A stretch of 64,000 nucleotides of DNA from Tubiluchus corallicola (taxonomy: Eukaryota > Priapulida > Priapulimorpha > Priapulimorphida > Tubiluchidae), in NCBI GenBank assembly GCA_030141605.1, contig JAQGDQ010000171.1, positions 122,926-186,925 on the forward strand, read 5' to 3'. Below are positions 1 through 11,312 of the stretch, piece after piece. Below the pieces are notes generated by a model. It saw only the letters and a program-made list of their open reading frames with translations. It was not told where the DNA came from and made no database searches. A program made the translations under genes and the position numbers. Each line of letters starts with the position of its first letter. The stretch's first letter is position 1.

Positions 1-98
1 TCTTAAATGTGCGTAAAATATAAATAACGAAATTCAATCTTCAAACACGCATAGGAAAATATAATTGTCATTTATTCACATGTGTAAATAAAGTGCAA

Positions 99-139
99 AT
101 TCAACTCAATTCAATTCAATTTCATTCAATTCAATTCAC
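99..139. repeat. degenerate (TCAAT)n tract
   Basis: A short run of TCAAT and close variants, visible directly. Nothing else is recognisable before position 290. Confidence 0.8.
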
Positions 140-293
140 TTATATTCTGTTCTATCCTCTTTAATTCAGATGTAGATATCTGAAGCGGGAGTGATCGGCC
201 ACTCGTTTAAGAGAGCTTTTATTGCTGGTATTGCAACTGATTTTGATTTCTGGTGGACGAACAATACTGCGCTGATAGCGGATGATGACAGGA

Positions 294-470
294 CTTATGA
301 CGAGTGCGATGTCTTTTTCTTTTTTTCTTCTTCTTCTGCTTTGTCTTCTTCTTCTTGATAAAGGTCGGAATGATGATGGTAATTTTTGAGGTGACAACAA
401 TGGTTGAATCAACGGTCAGTGGGGGCATCTGAGACCCGGTGAGATGGGTGTGTGTTTGCATGCGTATGTG
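294..470 (-). repeat. dispersed repeat, inverted partner of 20700-20882
   Basis: The stretch carries GAGTGCGATGTC, a TTC-rich tract, GATAAAGGTCGGAATGATGA, GACAACAATGGTTGAA and GAGATGGGTGTGTG. The same blocks occur in the same order on the opposite strand at 20700-20882, with scattered substitutions and small indels. Both copies end in a GT/CA microsatellite, long here and short in the partner. This looks like an old interspersed repeat with a microsatellite tail. It encodes nothing recognisable. Confidence 0.75.
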
Positions 471-561
471 AGGGAGTGTGTGTGTGTGTGTGCGTCCACG
501 TGTGCGTGTGTGCGTGCGTGTGTGTGTGTGTGTGTGCGTGCGTGCGTGTGTGTGTGCGTGC

Positions 562-593
<32 letters not shown>

Positions 594-598
594 GTGGT
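467..598. repeat. (GT)n / (GTGC)n microsatellite
   Basis: About 130 bp of GT dinucleotides interrupted by GC steps (GTGCGTGC). It forms the tail of the dispersed repeat ending near 470. The cysteine/valine or histidine/threonine frames across it are low-complexity artefacts. Confidence 0.97.
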
Positions 599-1971
599 GG
601 TGCTCTTTCAAATTTCAAAATAGCAAAACCGTATTTTCATACTTTTACCTTATTTCGTAACCTTGTTGAAGGTAACCAGTGGGTGCAGATTAAGTCTAGA
701 AGCAATTGGACATCTTTGCCTTCAGTTTGGTCTTATTTATCGGGTAACTTCTTTATTGCTGGAATATTGTCCAAGGAACAATTTAGCACCCAATACAGCT
801 AATATACGCTACTTGAAGAATGAATGAAGCCATCTATCAGGATTTCAATGGCCCCGTCTGTCGAAGAAGCCCACTGCATTGAGGATTGCGACGTGACGGT
901 TAGCGGCCACTTACTACTAATCTCGAGGACCAATAGACCATAATGACTAATCACGCTTGTTGTGACGAGTTCGACATCTACGTAATTGGAAAGCAACAGC
1001 CTCTAGCCGAACAAAACACCATATACGGAATTGTCTCAGTTGCTTAAATTATGTACCGAAGAATGGTGACTGTTATAAAGGGAGGATTTCACTTTCAGTG
1101 CCTTGAATTTTAACTTGCAAAAGGCATATCTATGTTTTCAGCAAAAACATTTTGCGATCAAGCTGTGTGTTTCAAATTATCGAAAACAGTTCAACTAAGC
1201 AAGCATTTTAAAGCTACTTACAGATAGTAAATGTTTTAGATTTACCGGCACGGGACCTGGAACAACATATTTCTTGGGACTTCTGAAAATACAATTCCTA
1301 GCATGCAATAACATCATTTGAAATTGTTTAGACACGTAGTTTATTTTTGATAAAATAATATTTTTGGATATCCTAACTGGTACGACAAATTAAAACAGAT
1401 AATGATAATGATGATGTTGATGATGGCGATGATGATAATTAAGTTATTTACCATTATAACTGTACTGTTACTCAGAAATTTCGAATGTTTGTCAGAGACA
1501 CAGGTGCCATTTTTAACCTTTCTTAGGTATGACGTCTGGCAGCGAGCGAAGTGACTTTTTTATCACTGAGCTAACGTCCACCAATAATAAATAGACTACG
1601 AAGACAAAAACTGTTTTAGCCACACAACACTTCTTGGAATTAATTATTAATAAAATGCTAAACGAAAAAGTGTTATATTAATACTGGTTTATTCCCCTCA
1701 AATGCCAATTCATAAAATTTATCACTCTTGGCATCATGCCAACATAAAATTGCATCGCGACAACAGTGTGATTATTACACAAGGATATAAAATTTTAATA
1801 GCATGCAAATACAGCACAACAAATACAAATGGTTTACAAGAGGGTAATTAATGCAATAATAAAAGGACTGCGTCAAAATATAAAATATTAAACTGGAAAA
1901 CAAGAACGTTAGATGAAGGCAGGAAGAAAAAATAGGTTTGTTCAGCCTGAAAAGAAATATTAAAATACTAA
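599..1971. other. no gene recognised
   Basis: AT-rich non-coding sequence. The only visible structure is a short GAT/GATGAT run near 1395-1440. No open frame here looks like a protein. Confidence 0.6.
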
Positions 1972-2088
1972 TAGCGCGTTCAGACGTAAAGATTTTTCTC
2001 GCAACTTCTCTCGCAACTTGTGGCGCAATTTCTCTCTCACTGAGTTTGCAGCAAGTTGCGACAGAAGTCTCTACGTCTGAGCGCGCCA
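1972..2088. mobile_element. small PIF/Harbinger-like MITE
   Basis: The ends are imperfect inverted repeats. The left end reads TAGCGCGTTCAGACGTA and the right end, on the other strand, TGGCGCGCTCAGACGTA. The repeat continues inward through CTCGCAACTT and TGTCGCAACTT. Both sides are flanked by the trinucleotide TAA (1969-1971 and 2089-2091). A 3-bp TWA target duplication is the known hallmark of PIF/Harbinger elements. At ~117 bp it cannot encode a transposase, so it is a non-autonomous derivative. The frames crossing it on both strands are by-products of the inverted repeat. Confidence 0.65.
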
Positions 2089-3612
2089 TAACCTTCCAGA
2101 AAAATTCAAAGTGGCGTAATTCTGTAACCACTAATGTATTTAAAGCTCTTATAATTGGTTGATCAAAGGAGCCGATCTGTCAGTTGAACAATTGGTAATG
2201 GTTTAATGGCTTTTAGTTAATAAACTTTCCGCACTAATCAACCAATCAGTCAACAAAACAGGTGCAAATATACTATAGGTTACATTTAGGTGCCTGTATG
2301 AAAATCATTAAGGATTAATGCCATTTATCTTAATGTAAAAACGCCTTTACCTAACTGAAAGGCATGCCATTTACTTTAAAGTAATGTACTAACATTATAA
2401 ATGCTGGAGCTGGCGATAAGTTTAGGATAGGCTAAGTTTTTTATTTCGGCAATAGCGTGTAATTATACAAGAGTTATATTGTAATTAAATTACATTAAAT
2501 TAAATTAATTGTTGTCCACTGTTATTTCAAAACAAAGTCAATCAGAGCACTAAAAATAAGGGCTAATCCCTTATAATAAGCGAAAACATTTCGAAATGGC
2601 GAAGCACTTTAAAAGAAAATACAAATTATATAACAAATAGGACAGTTGGTTAAAAACTAAAGTTTAATTGGAAATATTACGAACTATTTTATTGGCTCGG
2701 TAGGCATATCGCGTTATAGCCTATAGGTACTGATTGGTAAAGAAAAACACTTGCATAAGAAGTTATAAATCTACCTCACTATGAGTCTGCATTGTATCTG
2801 CTGAGATTTGTAAAGAAAATAAAAGTAAAAAATTCCAATAAATTTCTCTTTACCACTGCCTTTCACCCATCCACTCACCCCCCCCCTCCAACTACTCACA
2901 CTCCTGAAATGATTTAATGTGAATTTATAATTACTGTAATCAGACATCATTTAACAAATTTACAAAGCTCTTGAAACGACATTTTGTAATTTATTCAAGT
3001 TTTCAACTTTTTCCAAAAAGTTTCTCAAATGTACAACACTTCCCATAAGAGACAAAAATGAAATGCTATTCACTAAAATTGGTGAATATGGAGGAATGGA
3101 ATAGGAAAAAGTTACCTAATTGCCGTACGAGTGAATAAAAAAACATGTATATTAACGTACAACAGTTTGACTGCAGAATTATTGAAACTTAATGAATCAA
3201 ACATTGGGTTATTATTTTTTGTTGTGATTCCAACTACTACATCAACTACACCTCACGATGTTATATTTCTAATAATGCAACTAAAACAACGGTTATGGTT
3301 GATAACATCGTAACTCCCTTTTGCTTACGTTTCGATGCAGACTTGCGTCAGAGCACTTTCACAACCTACCTAGAAATATACGTTAAATTATAAACTAACG
3401 CATACTGCTGTCATAGTAATATACCTTAAATAATCACAGCATCACATCCCCCACAAACCAAAACGAAAATTGATAAATAAATTGCTTAAATTATTTTACT
3501 TGTCTGCTTAAATTACTAAAATTGTTTGTCTACGACCTGCTCTTGCCATCATCAACTCACAGTTAAATTACTTTAAAAGCAACTAAAAGCCCTTTAAATC
3601 ACTGGATGGCTA
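2089..3612. other. no gene recognised; short C homopolymer
   Basis: AT-rich spacer. A run of nine C residues begins near 2878. The small frame at 3131-3313 has no recognisable domain and no coding-like composition. Confidence 0.55.
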
Positions 3613-3738
3613 GTGAAAGTGTTCTGACCGATGATGCAGCATAAAAACAATAAAGAGGTGTCATGTAGCTATCAACAATTATAACCGTTGTTTTTGCATT
3701 ATTAAAACTCGGATTCCGCTGAAACAAATCAGACGTTC
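3613..3738 (+). repeat. flank block shared with 63189-63306
   Basis: From GTGAAAGTGTTCTGACCGAT to the edge of the family A element, this stretch matches 63189-63306 closely, including GATGCAGCATAAAA and CGGATTCCGCT. A ~10 bp deletion in the other copy removes part of the text before CTCGGATTCC. No other family A copy has this flank, so the two loci share a larger duplicated unit. Confidence 0.85.
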
Positions 3739-4264
3739 TTTAGTGGAAAGGTCAAGCCTTCTAAGCGGTTAGGCTTATTTCAATGTCCGCGAAAAAATGT
3801 TAGAAGAATTTAGTAATGAAACTGCAATAAGAGCCTCGTGTAACTAGTAAAATCACTTTAAAGTCGCGATCACTTCTTGCTTGGGCGCTTCCATTTTCAA
3901 TGCCCATTCTTCCTCCAATGGCGTCATTCTTCTTGAAGAAAAGTAACTGTCAGTTTTCACCAAAAGTATAACAAGTTTTAACAAAAAATAGATAACTAAT
4001 TTTGTAATATTTTCCGTGAACATTAGGTAAAGTACAGACGTTTGAATTAGTTTAAGGAGCGTGCGCTTATAGAAAGTCTCCCAGTTACGTCATGACTTTC
4101 ATGTAAATGGCAGTAACCATCACGCCTGAAAATTTATATTCAGAGATAGTATATTTTACATTTATGCTTTATAGGCAGTTCTTTGCAATTTTTTTTTGTT
4201 ATATTTTTCTAAGTTTAGCTGATAACAGTAAATCAAACCCAACTTACTGAGTGACTATTTAAAA
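3739..4264 (+). mobile_element. family A TTAA-type MITE, copy 1
   Basis: Non-coding element of ~525 bp. The start, TTTAGTGGAAAGGTCAAGCC, is a mutated form of the TTTAAAGGAAAG end seen in other copies. The body carries the family blocks AAAATCACTTTAAAGTCGCG, AATGCCCATTCTTC, AGGCAGTTCTTTGCAA and GCTGATAACAGTAAA. The right end has decayed to GTGACTATTTAAAA. Ends reading AGGAAAG after a TTAA fit a cut-and-paste element using TTAA targets. No transposase is encoded. Confidence 0.85.
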
Positions 4265-5699
4265 CAATGTAAATTATTCCACACAAGTTTTATTGCAGCT
4301 TCAGTGTGAAGTAGTAACAATGATTGAACCAGAGATTTTATATTCGAATATTAACCCCACCTTTGGACGCAGACGGTCATGATCCAGTTCTGGAACCACA
4401 GCTTAGCCCTGAAGGTCAACAAGACCCTTTCCCAGCGCCCTAGAAATGGCTAATCATCAAACTACAAAGGTAAAGTCACCCGCAACACAGGTACATAGGA
4501 TTTACTCTCATAGGGTTTTGGAGGCCAGCCAAAAATTACTCTTACCTGCACCGTGACTATGAGCTAAAAAAATTCGTTTACAATTGAGGGTGATGTTTTA
4601 CAACAAACCTGTGAATGATGCCTTTTGAGAGTAAACGTTAAAATCTAATTACCCACCTACAGTAATTAATTAGAGAATTAATTGCAGCTCATTAGTATTC
4701 AGTTTTCAAAAGGGTGTAGAAAACTGTTCTGTGGCAACATGATATTTTAACGATGCGTTACGGTAGCATTATATTTAAACGATCCGGTGCGAATACAAAC
4801 GAAAGTTTTAATATTATGCTATGTTTTGATGTTTTCAAAATTTTTCTTATTTTATTACACTGAATTAAGGTCGACGTCATTATGAATATTGCCGTCAGGT
4901 CTGCCATCTTCTGTTTTTCAACGAAAACAGCTAGCAAGCAAAGAGATAAAAGTTGGTGTTTTTTATTTATATTTTTTAAATAAAGTTTGCAGCGACGAAA
5001 CACAAAATAGAGTCGTACGTGACCAAGGTTGCTTTCCTGGGCAACGTTTAAAATCGGTTTACTTTCAGTTATTTTCAACAAAGCAAATTAAGATTCTGAG
5101 TTTGTTTTGGCGCAGGGCGGGACAGAATGCCCATAGCTCCTAATGGCTCCCTAGATGTGAATAAAAATTCCAATTAATGAACTATGTTCGTGCTCACGTT
5201 ACACGCATATTAAATTTCTCCACGGAGAAAGAATTGATCTTGCTCGTTCTAAGGCATAATTTATCACGAAAACCGTAATAGCCTGCTAATGAAGTACATT
5301 TTAGCTCTCAGGCTGCTGTATATATTTCCTTTTGTAAAACAATTTGCTTGTATGCCAGTAAAAATCAATGAGCGTGTGTATGGCCTTTAGCTGCTGAAAT
5401 TTAGGAAGTAGCGTAAGTGCTGTATAACAGCTCAGTCTGGCATGGAATGTAAAAGATAGGAGTCACTGAGAATGATGGAGTTAATGTTTCATTGCAAGCT
5501 GTTGTGTGATTGACTATATGATGGTTGGTTAGCAAACTGCCACTTTTAAGCTTAAAGGGTGACCTACCGATTATTAAGTACAACTGTTAATATAAATCTC
5601 CGCAAGTTATTTACAAACTTTTGTATTTGATATTTAATACCACTTTCAAGATTACATCTTACTTACTGAAAATGATTTATTGTTAAATCAACACTACTT
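4265..5699. other. no gene recognised
   Basis: AT-rich spacer. The overlapping frames at 4758-5143 on both strands have no recognisable motif and look like chance frames. Confidence 0.55.
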
Positions 5700-5790
5700 T
5701 TATCAAAAACATTAATTTACAACTGGTTGAAAAACATGTCCAAACGTTTCGACAGCAATCAGGTGTCATCATCAGTGGGATTACACAAAC
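5700..5790 (-). repeat. possible Penelope-like retroelement 3' remnant
   Basis: Read on the minus strand this contains CTGATGATGACACC, then GCTGTCGAAACGTTTGG and ATGTTTTTCAACCAG. A CTGATGA...GAAACGT arrangement recurs in the 3' regions of many animal Penelope-like retroelements, some of which carry hammerhead ribozymes. No reverse transcriptase or GIY-YIG coding is visible nearby, so at most this is a tail fragment. The family assignment rests on the motif alone. Confidence 0.3.
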
Positions 5791-5907
5791 AACAAACCAG
5801 TTTACATAGGCAGAGCCTATATTATCGAAAATTATGCACTAATTATGTATTTACAAAGAAGCCCAAGTAATGAACAAACAGCTTGTTTTAAATACTGTTT
5901 CAGCATA

Positions 5908-5974
5908 TATATTATATACTTATATAGTGTATAATGTATAGCATATATTATACACTATATAAGTATATAATATA
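5908..5974. repeat. perfect AT palindrome, 28-bp arms
   Basis: Arms 5908-5935 and 5947-5974 are exact inverted repeats around an 11-nt loop. They are built of TATATTATATACTTATATAG-type sequence. The palindrome could extrude as a cruciform or mark a foldback insertion. Confidence 0.9.
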
Positions 5975-7399
5975 CGTACTTATAACTAGTACCTATGAAG
6001 AATGGTAAATCTTACGAGAATAAAAAGAATTTATAAAAGATACTATAATACTTAACATTGACGTGTCAGTTTTAACTCCTCAAACAGCTCACAAACCTTT
6101 ATAATTGAATAGAACAAGTCACGGAAAGAAAATGAAACGTCCGAAATGAAAATGCTACCGATAAAATCAGAAATGTTTTCAAAACAGTGTAAATTAAAGT
6201 TTTTAATAAAATTTGTGTTGTTTTAATATTAAGTGCTTTGAAGTACTAAAATAACATTTAAAAACATATTTTGGGACAGATAGTATTGAAGGTAGCTACA
6301 ACTTGCGACTACAATTTCGTTTTTAGAAACAAACCTCCTTCTGCCGGGCCTTGATAGCTATGCAGGAAATCGCAGACATTGATTACTTTTTGCTAAAACT
6401 TTTTGAATTATGCTAACACTGTGCCATTAAAGTTGTGGTACCGTCTGGATTAATGAGGCCATACTCTTTTCATAAGCAGAACTATATTTTAGACCATGAA
6501 AAACAAATTATGTACAGCTAAATAGTCACACAGACGCGCATTAATCATATACAGAAGTAGATCCAAACTTTTGTAAAAAATTGTTATGTGACAGTCATCA
6601 CATTGGTAAAGAAAGAAGCCAACTTCAACATGTCAAATATTGCCTTGGCAATAATAAAAAAATCGATATAGTCAGTTAGCTAAGTCTTATTCAGTCTATA
6701 TTACTGCAGCAAAGCAGTAAACAGCAGTAAATATAATCTACTCTCTGTACTCTCCTGTGATCTGTGTTATTCTACGCTATATTTACAGAAGATAAAAATT
6801 ATTTTAGCATCACGTCAAAGGCATTCTGGAGGGGAAACGCAGGATGGCTTCACAGGTTCAACTATATTATCCGCAGGCCCACATTTCTTAGAAATGTAAC
6901 ATATTAGGTCTTCGTTTAATCACATCTACAGCTAAAATGTCGAAGCCTAACCAGTCTATTCCATTGGGAGTCATTACGTAACATTTCTACGTAGTAAAAC
7001 AGAACGGTGAATTACTCAAAAATAATTAAATTATGGCTGAACGTAAATTTTAGCTTCGACTGCAAAAAGCCGTATATGTGAAAATCTCCGAACCTCATCA
7101 ACATAGAAATGACCTCATTTAGCACCATTAATTAATAACGAAGGAAAACCAATCATTTAATTATTTTGATCACTGTATATACAAACCCTCCATGCTTCAT
7201 AAAACAAACATAATTACGACAAAATGGAACAGGAAGATACGGAAAAAAGTTTATCCTCGAATAGCTGCTGTTTTGATAAAACATGAACTCCTTTGACTTC
7301 GTTGTTAAAACTTGCAGCTAGTGACATCTATTTGCTGTAGTACACGCGAATGCATAGTGGCACGCAGCGCACGCGCGCACGCACACGCACGCACAGCTG
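5975..7399. other. no gene recognised; downstream flank of the 7400 ORF
   Basis: AT-rich spacer. A short alternating CGCACGCG/CACG stretch lies at about 7365-7395. On the minus strand this would be the 3' untranslated side of the small membrane ORF. I found no clear AATAAA on that strand in the nearest few hundred bases. Confidence 0.5.
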
Positions 7400-7594
7400 C
7401 TATACCATAGTACCGAGTACGTTGTCATGCATAATAACGTCTTTTTCATTAATAGGCTCCAAATCTAGTTCAATTTGCTCTACATTTTCGTCAATTTTAG
7501 TGTGCAAAGACATGAGTATGTATATGAGAATACCCACAGCCACGCAAGGTATGAGTACTATCAGCATCGCCGAAACCTGAGGTGGCACAATCAT
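7400..7594 (-). CDS. candidate single-pass membrane micro-ORF or terminal exon
   Basis: The 64-residue frame starts at ATG (7594) and ends at TAG. Residues ~9-28 (AMLIVLIPCVAVGILIYIL) form an uninterrupted hydrophobic segment of transmembrane length. A soluble tail rich in D, E and N follows (HTKIDENVEQIELDLEP and onward). That layout, one membrane span then a short acidic tail, is less likely by chance than the neighbouring frames. Codon 6 ends in CAG after GTGCCACCT, so the coding part may be a last exon beginning at 7576 instead of a free-standing micro-protein. No signal peptide, upstream exon or poly(A) signal was found. I do not recognise the family, and chance cannot be excluded at this length. 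Confidence 0.35.
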   Translation of the reverse strand: MIVPPQVSAMLIVLIPCVAVGILIYILMSLHTKIDENVEQIELDLEPINEKDVIMHDNVLGTMV

Positions 7595-7599
7595 GACGA

Positions 7600-8772
7600 C
7601 GATGCGTGATTACCACGTGGTACATCGCCTCATAAACACGCGCAACAAAAGCCCACCTCAACGCCCCTGTTCTCTCATACAATACCTTCGTTTTTCGTTA
7701 TTACTCCCAAACTAATTAAAGTTATGCGAGATTTAATTTCACAGTTTGTATGAAAATACACCAGCCGTTTCACACACGTCAGAAAGGGGGATTACGTGTT
7801 CGTTTCCTCTTTTCCCCACCTTCTCTGCGCTTGGAGATAAGGTAATCAGGCGAGAACAGCCGTGCTGCAGTGACAGTCGTCAAAGTGGAATGAAACTCAC
7901 AGAACAGCGTTGATTCTCTTTGTGAATTATTCAGTCAGCTCATACCATTCTTCTTTATTAACGCAACAGGAGGTTATTAATAATTCCGCCGGGAATATCC
8001 TACGTTTCTTAATAAATCATACGCAGCACGGAATCAAACATGTAAAACCAGCGCCCGTAAAATACGTTATTTTGTCAAATCCCACAGTATCTCACAAACA
8101 GTCACCGACAGTCACAGGAACGTTACGGTTTGCAATAAAATTGCCTTAAATCTTTCTTTGTGGGCAGTTTTTATTCTTTTCTTGTTGGCTTTATTGCTCA
8201 CGAGTTGTTGATTTCCAACGAGGTAGCTCGTTTCATGCGGCTTAAACGACGAGGCTTCGACTGTGTGCAGATTTTGGTGAGATTCTTTCCTGACAATTAT
8301 TATAGTGTTCCACTGAATTGTCCATTTAAGTTTGAAATCTTACTGCGCGGAGCGTTTACGACAAAAGTAACAGCCTACGTCAGTCTTGTAATCTGTAAAT
8401 AAGAAAGCAGAAAGATAAATGAATTGACCAATTGCTATTTTCTGAGCTTGTGCGATCCTGAAATCTAGGATAATGGGTGGGAGCAGGTGCCTTAACTTGT
8501 CACAGCTAATTTGGTGCATAAACGCAGCTTATCACTGGATTTCCATTGAGACCACAAAGTTGCATGAAATGCCAAACTGTGCGAGACAATTATTAGATAG
8601 TCTTAGTGGCCTTAGTGTGAAACGTGTCCAACGTCCGTGTTCTCTTCTCTGACAAAAGCGGAGGGTCACAGATACACACTGGACATAACTGACCAGAAAC
8701 GTTCAAGAAGAGCTGAAGCCATTAGTCATATAGTCATAGACAAATCTAATAAGCTCTATCCCCACTTTCTTG
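7600..8772. other. no gene recognised
   Basis: This is somewhat less AT-rich than its surroundings, by eye. Small frames at 7910, 8160 and 8637 show no motif. If the minus-strand frame at 7400 is a terminal exon, earlier exons would lie in or beyond this stretch, but I could not identify one. Confidence 0.45.
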
Positions 8773-9225
8773 TTAAAGGACAAGACAAAGAGGTAGCTGA
8801 AGCAGGTTGCAGAAAAATCGCCTTAAAAATGATATTACTTTATAGCAATTTTATGCGTATATCGTACTCGCGCTAAAAGGAATTTTTGTTTGTTTCCATT
8901 TTTAATATCCTGCAATTCAGTTCTGACCGCGCTATTACATGACGTCACCTGCCCAAACGTAAATCAGAGGAAGAAAAGGAAATCTTAAATTATGTCCCAA
9001 AAAACTTTCCATGCAAATCTATATTACTTAGCATTTCGCTTACCTGCTGAAAAGACTTATGTAACTAGAAATAATAATTTAAAAGGTTTGTGCCGATTGG
9101 TAAAATGTCGCTGACTCACCCTCCAGGGTGTGCCACTCACTAACCAAAAACATATTTTTAATCTTATTGACAAGATATGATAATTTAAAAATGCACGGTA
9201 AGTATAGGGTTTTCTTGTGTTCTAA
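8773..9225 (-). mobile_element. family C TTAA-type MITE, copy 1
   Basis: One end reads TTAAAGGACAAGACAAAGAG on the plus strand. The other reads AGGGTTTTCTTGTGTTCTAA, giving degenerate inverted repeats. The body carries the family blocks, reversed: CACCCTCCAGGGTG, GGTAAAATGTCGCTG, TTACTTAGCATTTCGCTTAC and CATGACGTCACC. Compared with copy 4 at 26137 it lacks ~230 internal bases, so it is a deletion form. No coding capacity is seen. Confidence 0.8.
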
Positions 9226-9794
9226 GATTTTATCAAGAGTTTTCCATAAAATCTGTGAATAAATGAGTTAATGTGCAAATAAATGAATGATCTGAAAAAA
9301 GCTACTTCAAAACAGGTTAAAAACGAATTCAAACGATTTGTTTAATAAGACCTTCATTGCCTAATAGTTTATGCCTAATGGTTTATAGTAAACATCTGAC
9401 TAATTTGCGTGGTGTATCTATGCGTGCTTTTTATGATACATTTATAAATAATGTCATTGAAAAATTGATTGAAATAAGCATCATTTAGCCTGCCGTTCGT
9501 ATCACTTTACTGTTACGGAAAACGACTCCCGTATTGGATTTTTGTTAGTCGCAAATACTATTGACAATTTATCAAGATTCATGGGTAATAAGCCTTTTCA
9601 AACGCGCGATCATAAGTCATAATACGCGTGAACGTCAGAAGGATACACTTTATTGCACTTCTCAGCAACTGTCTGGGTATTTATGCGTCAGACATGCGTC
9701 AAACAAACGGAAAGATATTACTGAACTGGATGTAAGCTGCGTTTCCATAGGTATAGGGAGGGCAAAATTTCACGAAACACTTAGTCGTAAACGC
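9226..9794. other. no gene recognised
   Basis: AT-rich spacer between two family C elements in opposite orientation. The frame at 9561-9809 runs into the second element and has no recognisable domain. Confidence 0.5.
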
Positions 9795-10267
9795 TTAAAG
9801 TACAAGTAAACCCTCTACTTACATAAAGCTTAACAATTCGTATTGAAATGTTATACTTACGTACTGCGTTTTTGCTTACAGGGCTTGCGTCGGCAGTAAC
9901 GCTGTATAAAACATGTAAAATTAAATTCCCGCGACGACCATTTGGACGATAAGTCATTTGAAACAAGTTTAGATAACACTGGGTAAAGTTTGAAAAAATA
10001 ATCAGAGCGTTCATAGCGCACGTCACTAACTAAGTCAAACTTAAAATTACTGCATCTTGTCAATAAGATTAAAAATAGGTTTTTTGGTTAGTGAGTGGTG
10101 CACCCTAGAGGTGACACAACGACATTTTACCTATTGGTGAAAACATTTAAATAATTAATAATTTTCTTTTGTAGTTACATAAAGTCTTTCAAACAGGTAA
10201 GCGAAATGCTAAGTAATATAACTTTGCATGGAAAATTTCTTGAGACATAGTTTAACATTTCCTCTTT
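9795..10267 (+). mobile_element. family C MITE, copy 2, left part
   Basis: Begins TTAAAGTACAAGTAAACCCT. It contains CAGGGCTTGCGTCGGCAGTA, AACGCTGTATAAAACATGTA, AAAAAATAATCAGAGCGTTC and GCGAAATGCTAAGTAATATA, all found in copy 4. The alignment stops at 10267 in a TTTCCTCTTT context and resumes at 11313. Confidence 0.85.
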
Positions 10268-11312
10268 GTGATGGTCAGCTTATATAAGTATTGATTGCTG
10301 GGATTATTCTGGTAGATTAGTTGTGCCTGGTGAAGCGTTGGTCAGGTGAATCAGAAAAAACGGGTTTCTTCCCGCGAGTTGGGGAGTGGGCAGAATTGAT
10401 ATGTCATGGCGTACTGTGCATTATCTTATTGTTGAAACCAGTATTTAGTTTGTTTTGTCATATTTATTTGCTAGTCGGCATGACTGTAAACAATGTTACC
10501 TGTTTATTTGCATTTATACTGGTTAGAACGTCCACATTGATCACGTTTGTGCTCGAATCCATGTTAGTGGCTGAATCCATATGAGGCTGAACCTGCCTGC
10601 GTCTCGTTTGTATGGTTTGGAGATCCTGTGGTATTGCTGGCAGATTGACTGCTAAACTCCACGTTAGTCTGCTGGGCTATAGTAACGGCTAGAGCCTGGA
10701 AGACAAGAGTCAGTGGTAATACCAGTTGTAGTTGGAGACGGGAAGACTTGGATCTGGAGGTCAATGAGGAAACACTGCTGTCAGTGATAGCTGATGTGGT
10801 TACGTTTGGCATAATTATTGTCATTGGAGGAGTCAGAGTCTACAAACGGGGAGTTGATGAGGAGACAAACCTGGAGTAGAGTGTGTCCTGGAATGCAGTG
10901 GAGGTGCATACATACAGGAGATCTAGACGAGGAGCATGGTAGGATCCATGGTATTGATGCGTAACTGGCCAGCTTCCAACTATCAAGTGTTCAGCTAAGT
11001 ACATGTACATCTCTATAGTTGTTTATCCCGGGTAAACATGGTGTGTTTGTATTATTTTACTAATTATATTTTTTGCATTATTTTATATGATGCGTTCTGT
11101 TGTATATTTATGCTTTGTTTAGATGATGGGTGTGAATGCAGCTTTAGGTTACAACGACTGTTGCACTAAATAACGATAGGTAAAACGAATTCACGTAGGC
11201 GGAGAATCCCCGTGTCCACGTACATCTATTAGATCTTTATGCTCATCTATTCTTTACATACCTTACTTTTCAGTATAGCAATACTTGTGTATTGGTAGGC
11301 CCGGACATTACA
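10268..11312. mobile_element. 1,045-bp insertion nested inside a family C element
   Basis: This stretch interrupts copy 2 of family C. The hexamer CTCTTT sits on both sides (10262-10267 and 11313-11318), as expected of a target-site duplication. The insert begins GTGATGGTCAGC, with TATATAAG close behind at 10281, and ends GGACATTACA. I see no inverted termini, no poly(A) tail and no transposase, integrase or reverse transcriptase. Frames at 10321-10584 (plus) and 10564-10824 (minus) overlap it and are unrecognised. A solo long terminal repeat is one option, since it has TG and CA within one base of its ends. The alternative is that other family C copies have lost this segment, but the flanking hexamer argues for insertion. 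Confidence 0.55.

Noticed and set aside
1775-2162. Opposite-strand frames sharing similar peptide text
   Set aside because: The similarity is due to the inverted ends of the Harbinger-like MITE.
5746-5775. Functional hammerhead ribozyme
   Set aside because: The base after CUGAUGA spoils helix II closure and I could not find partners for helices I and III. Kept only as a low-interest motif.
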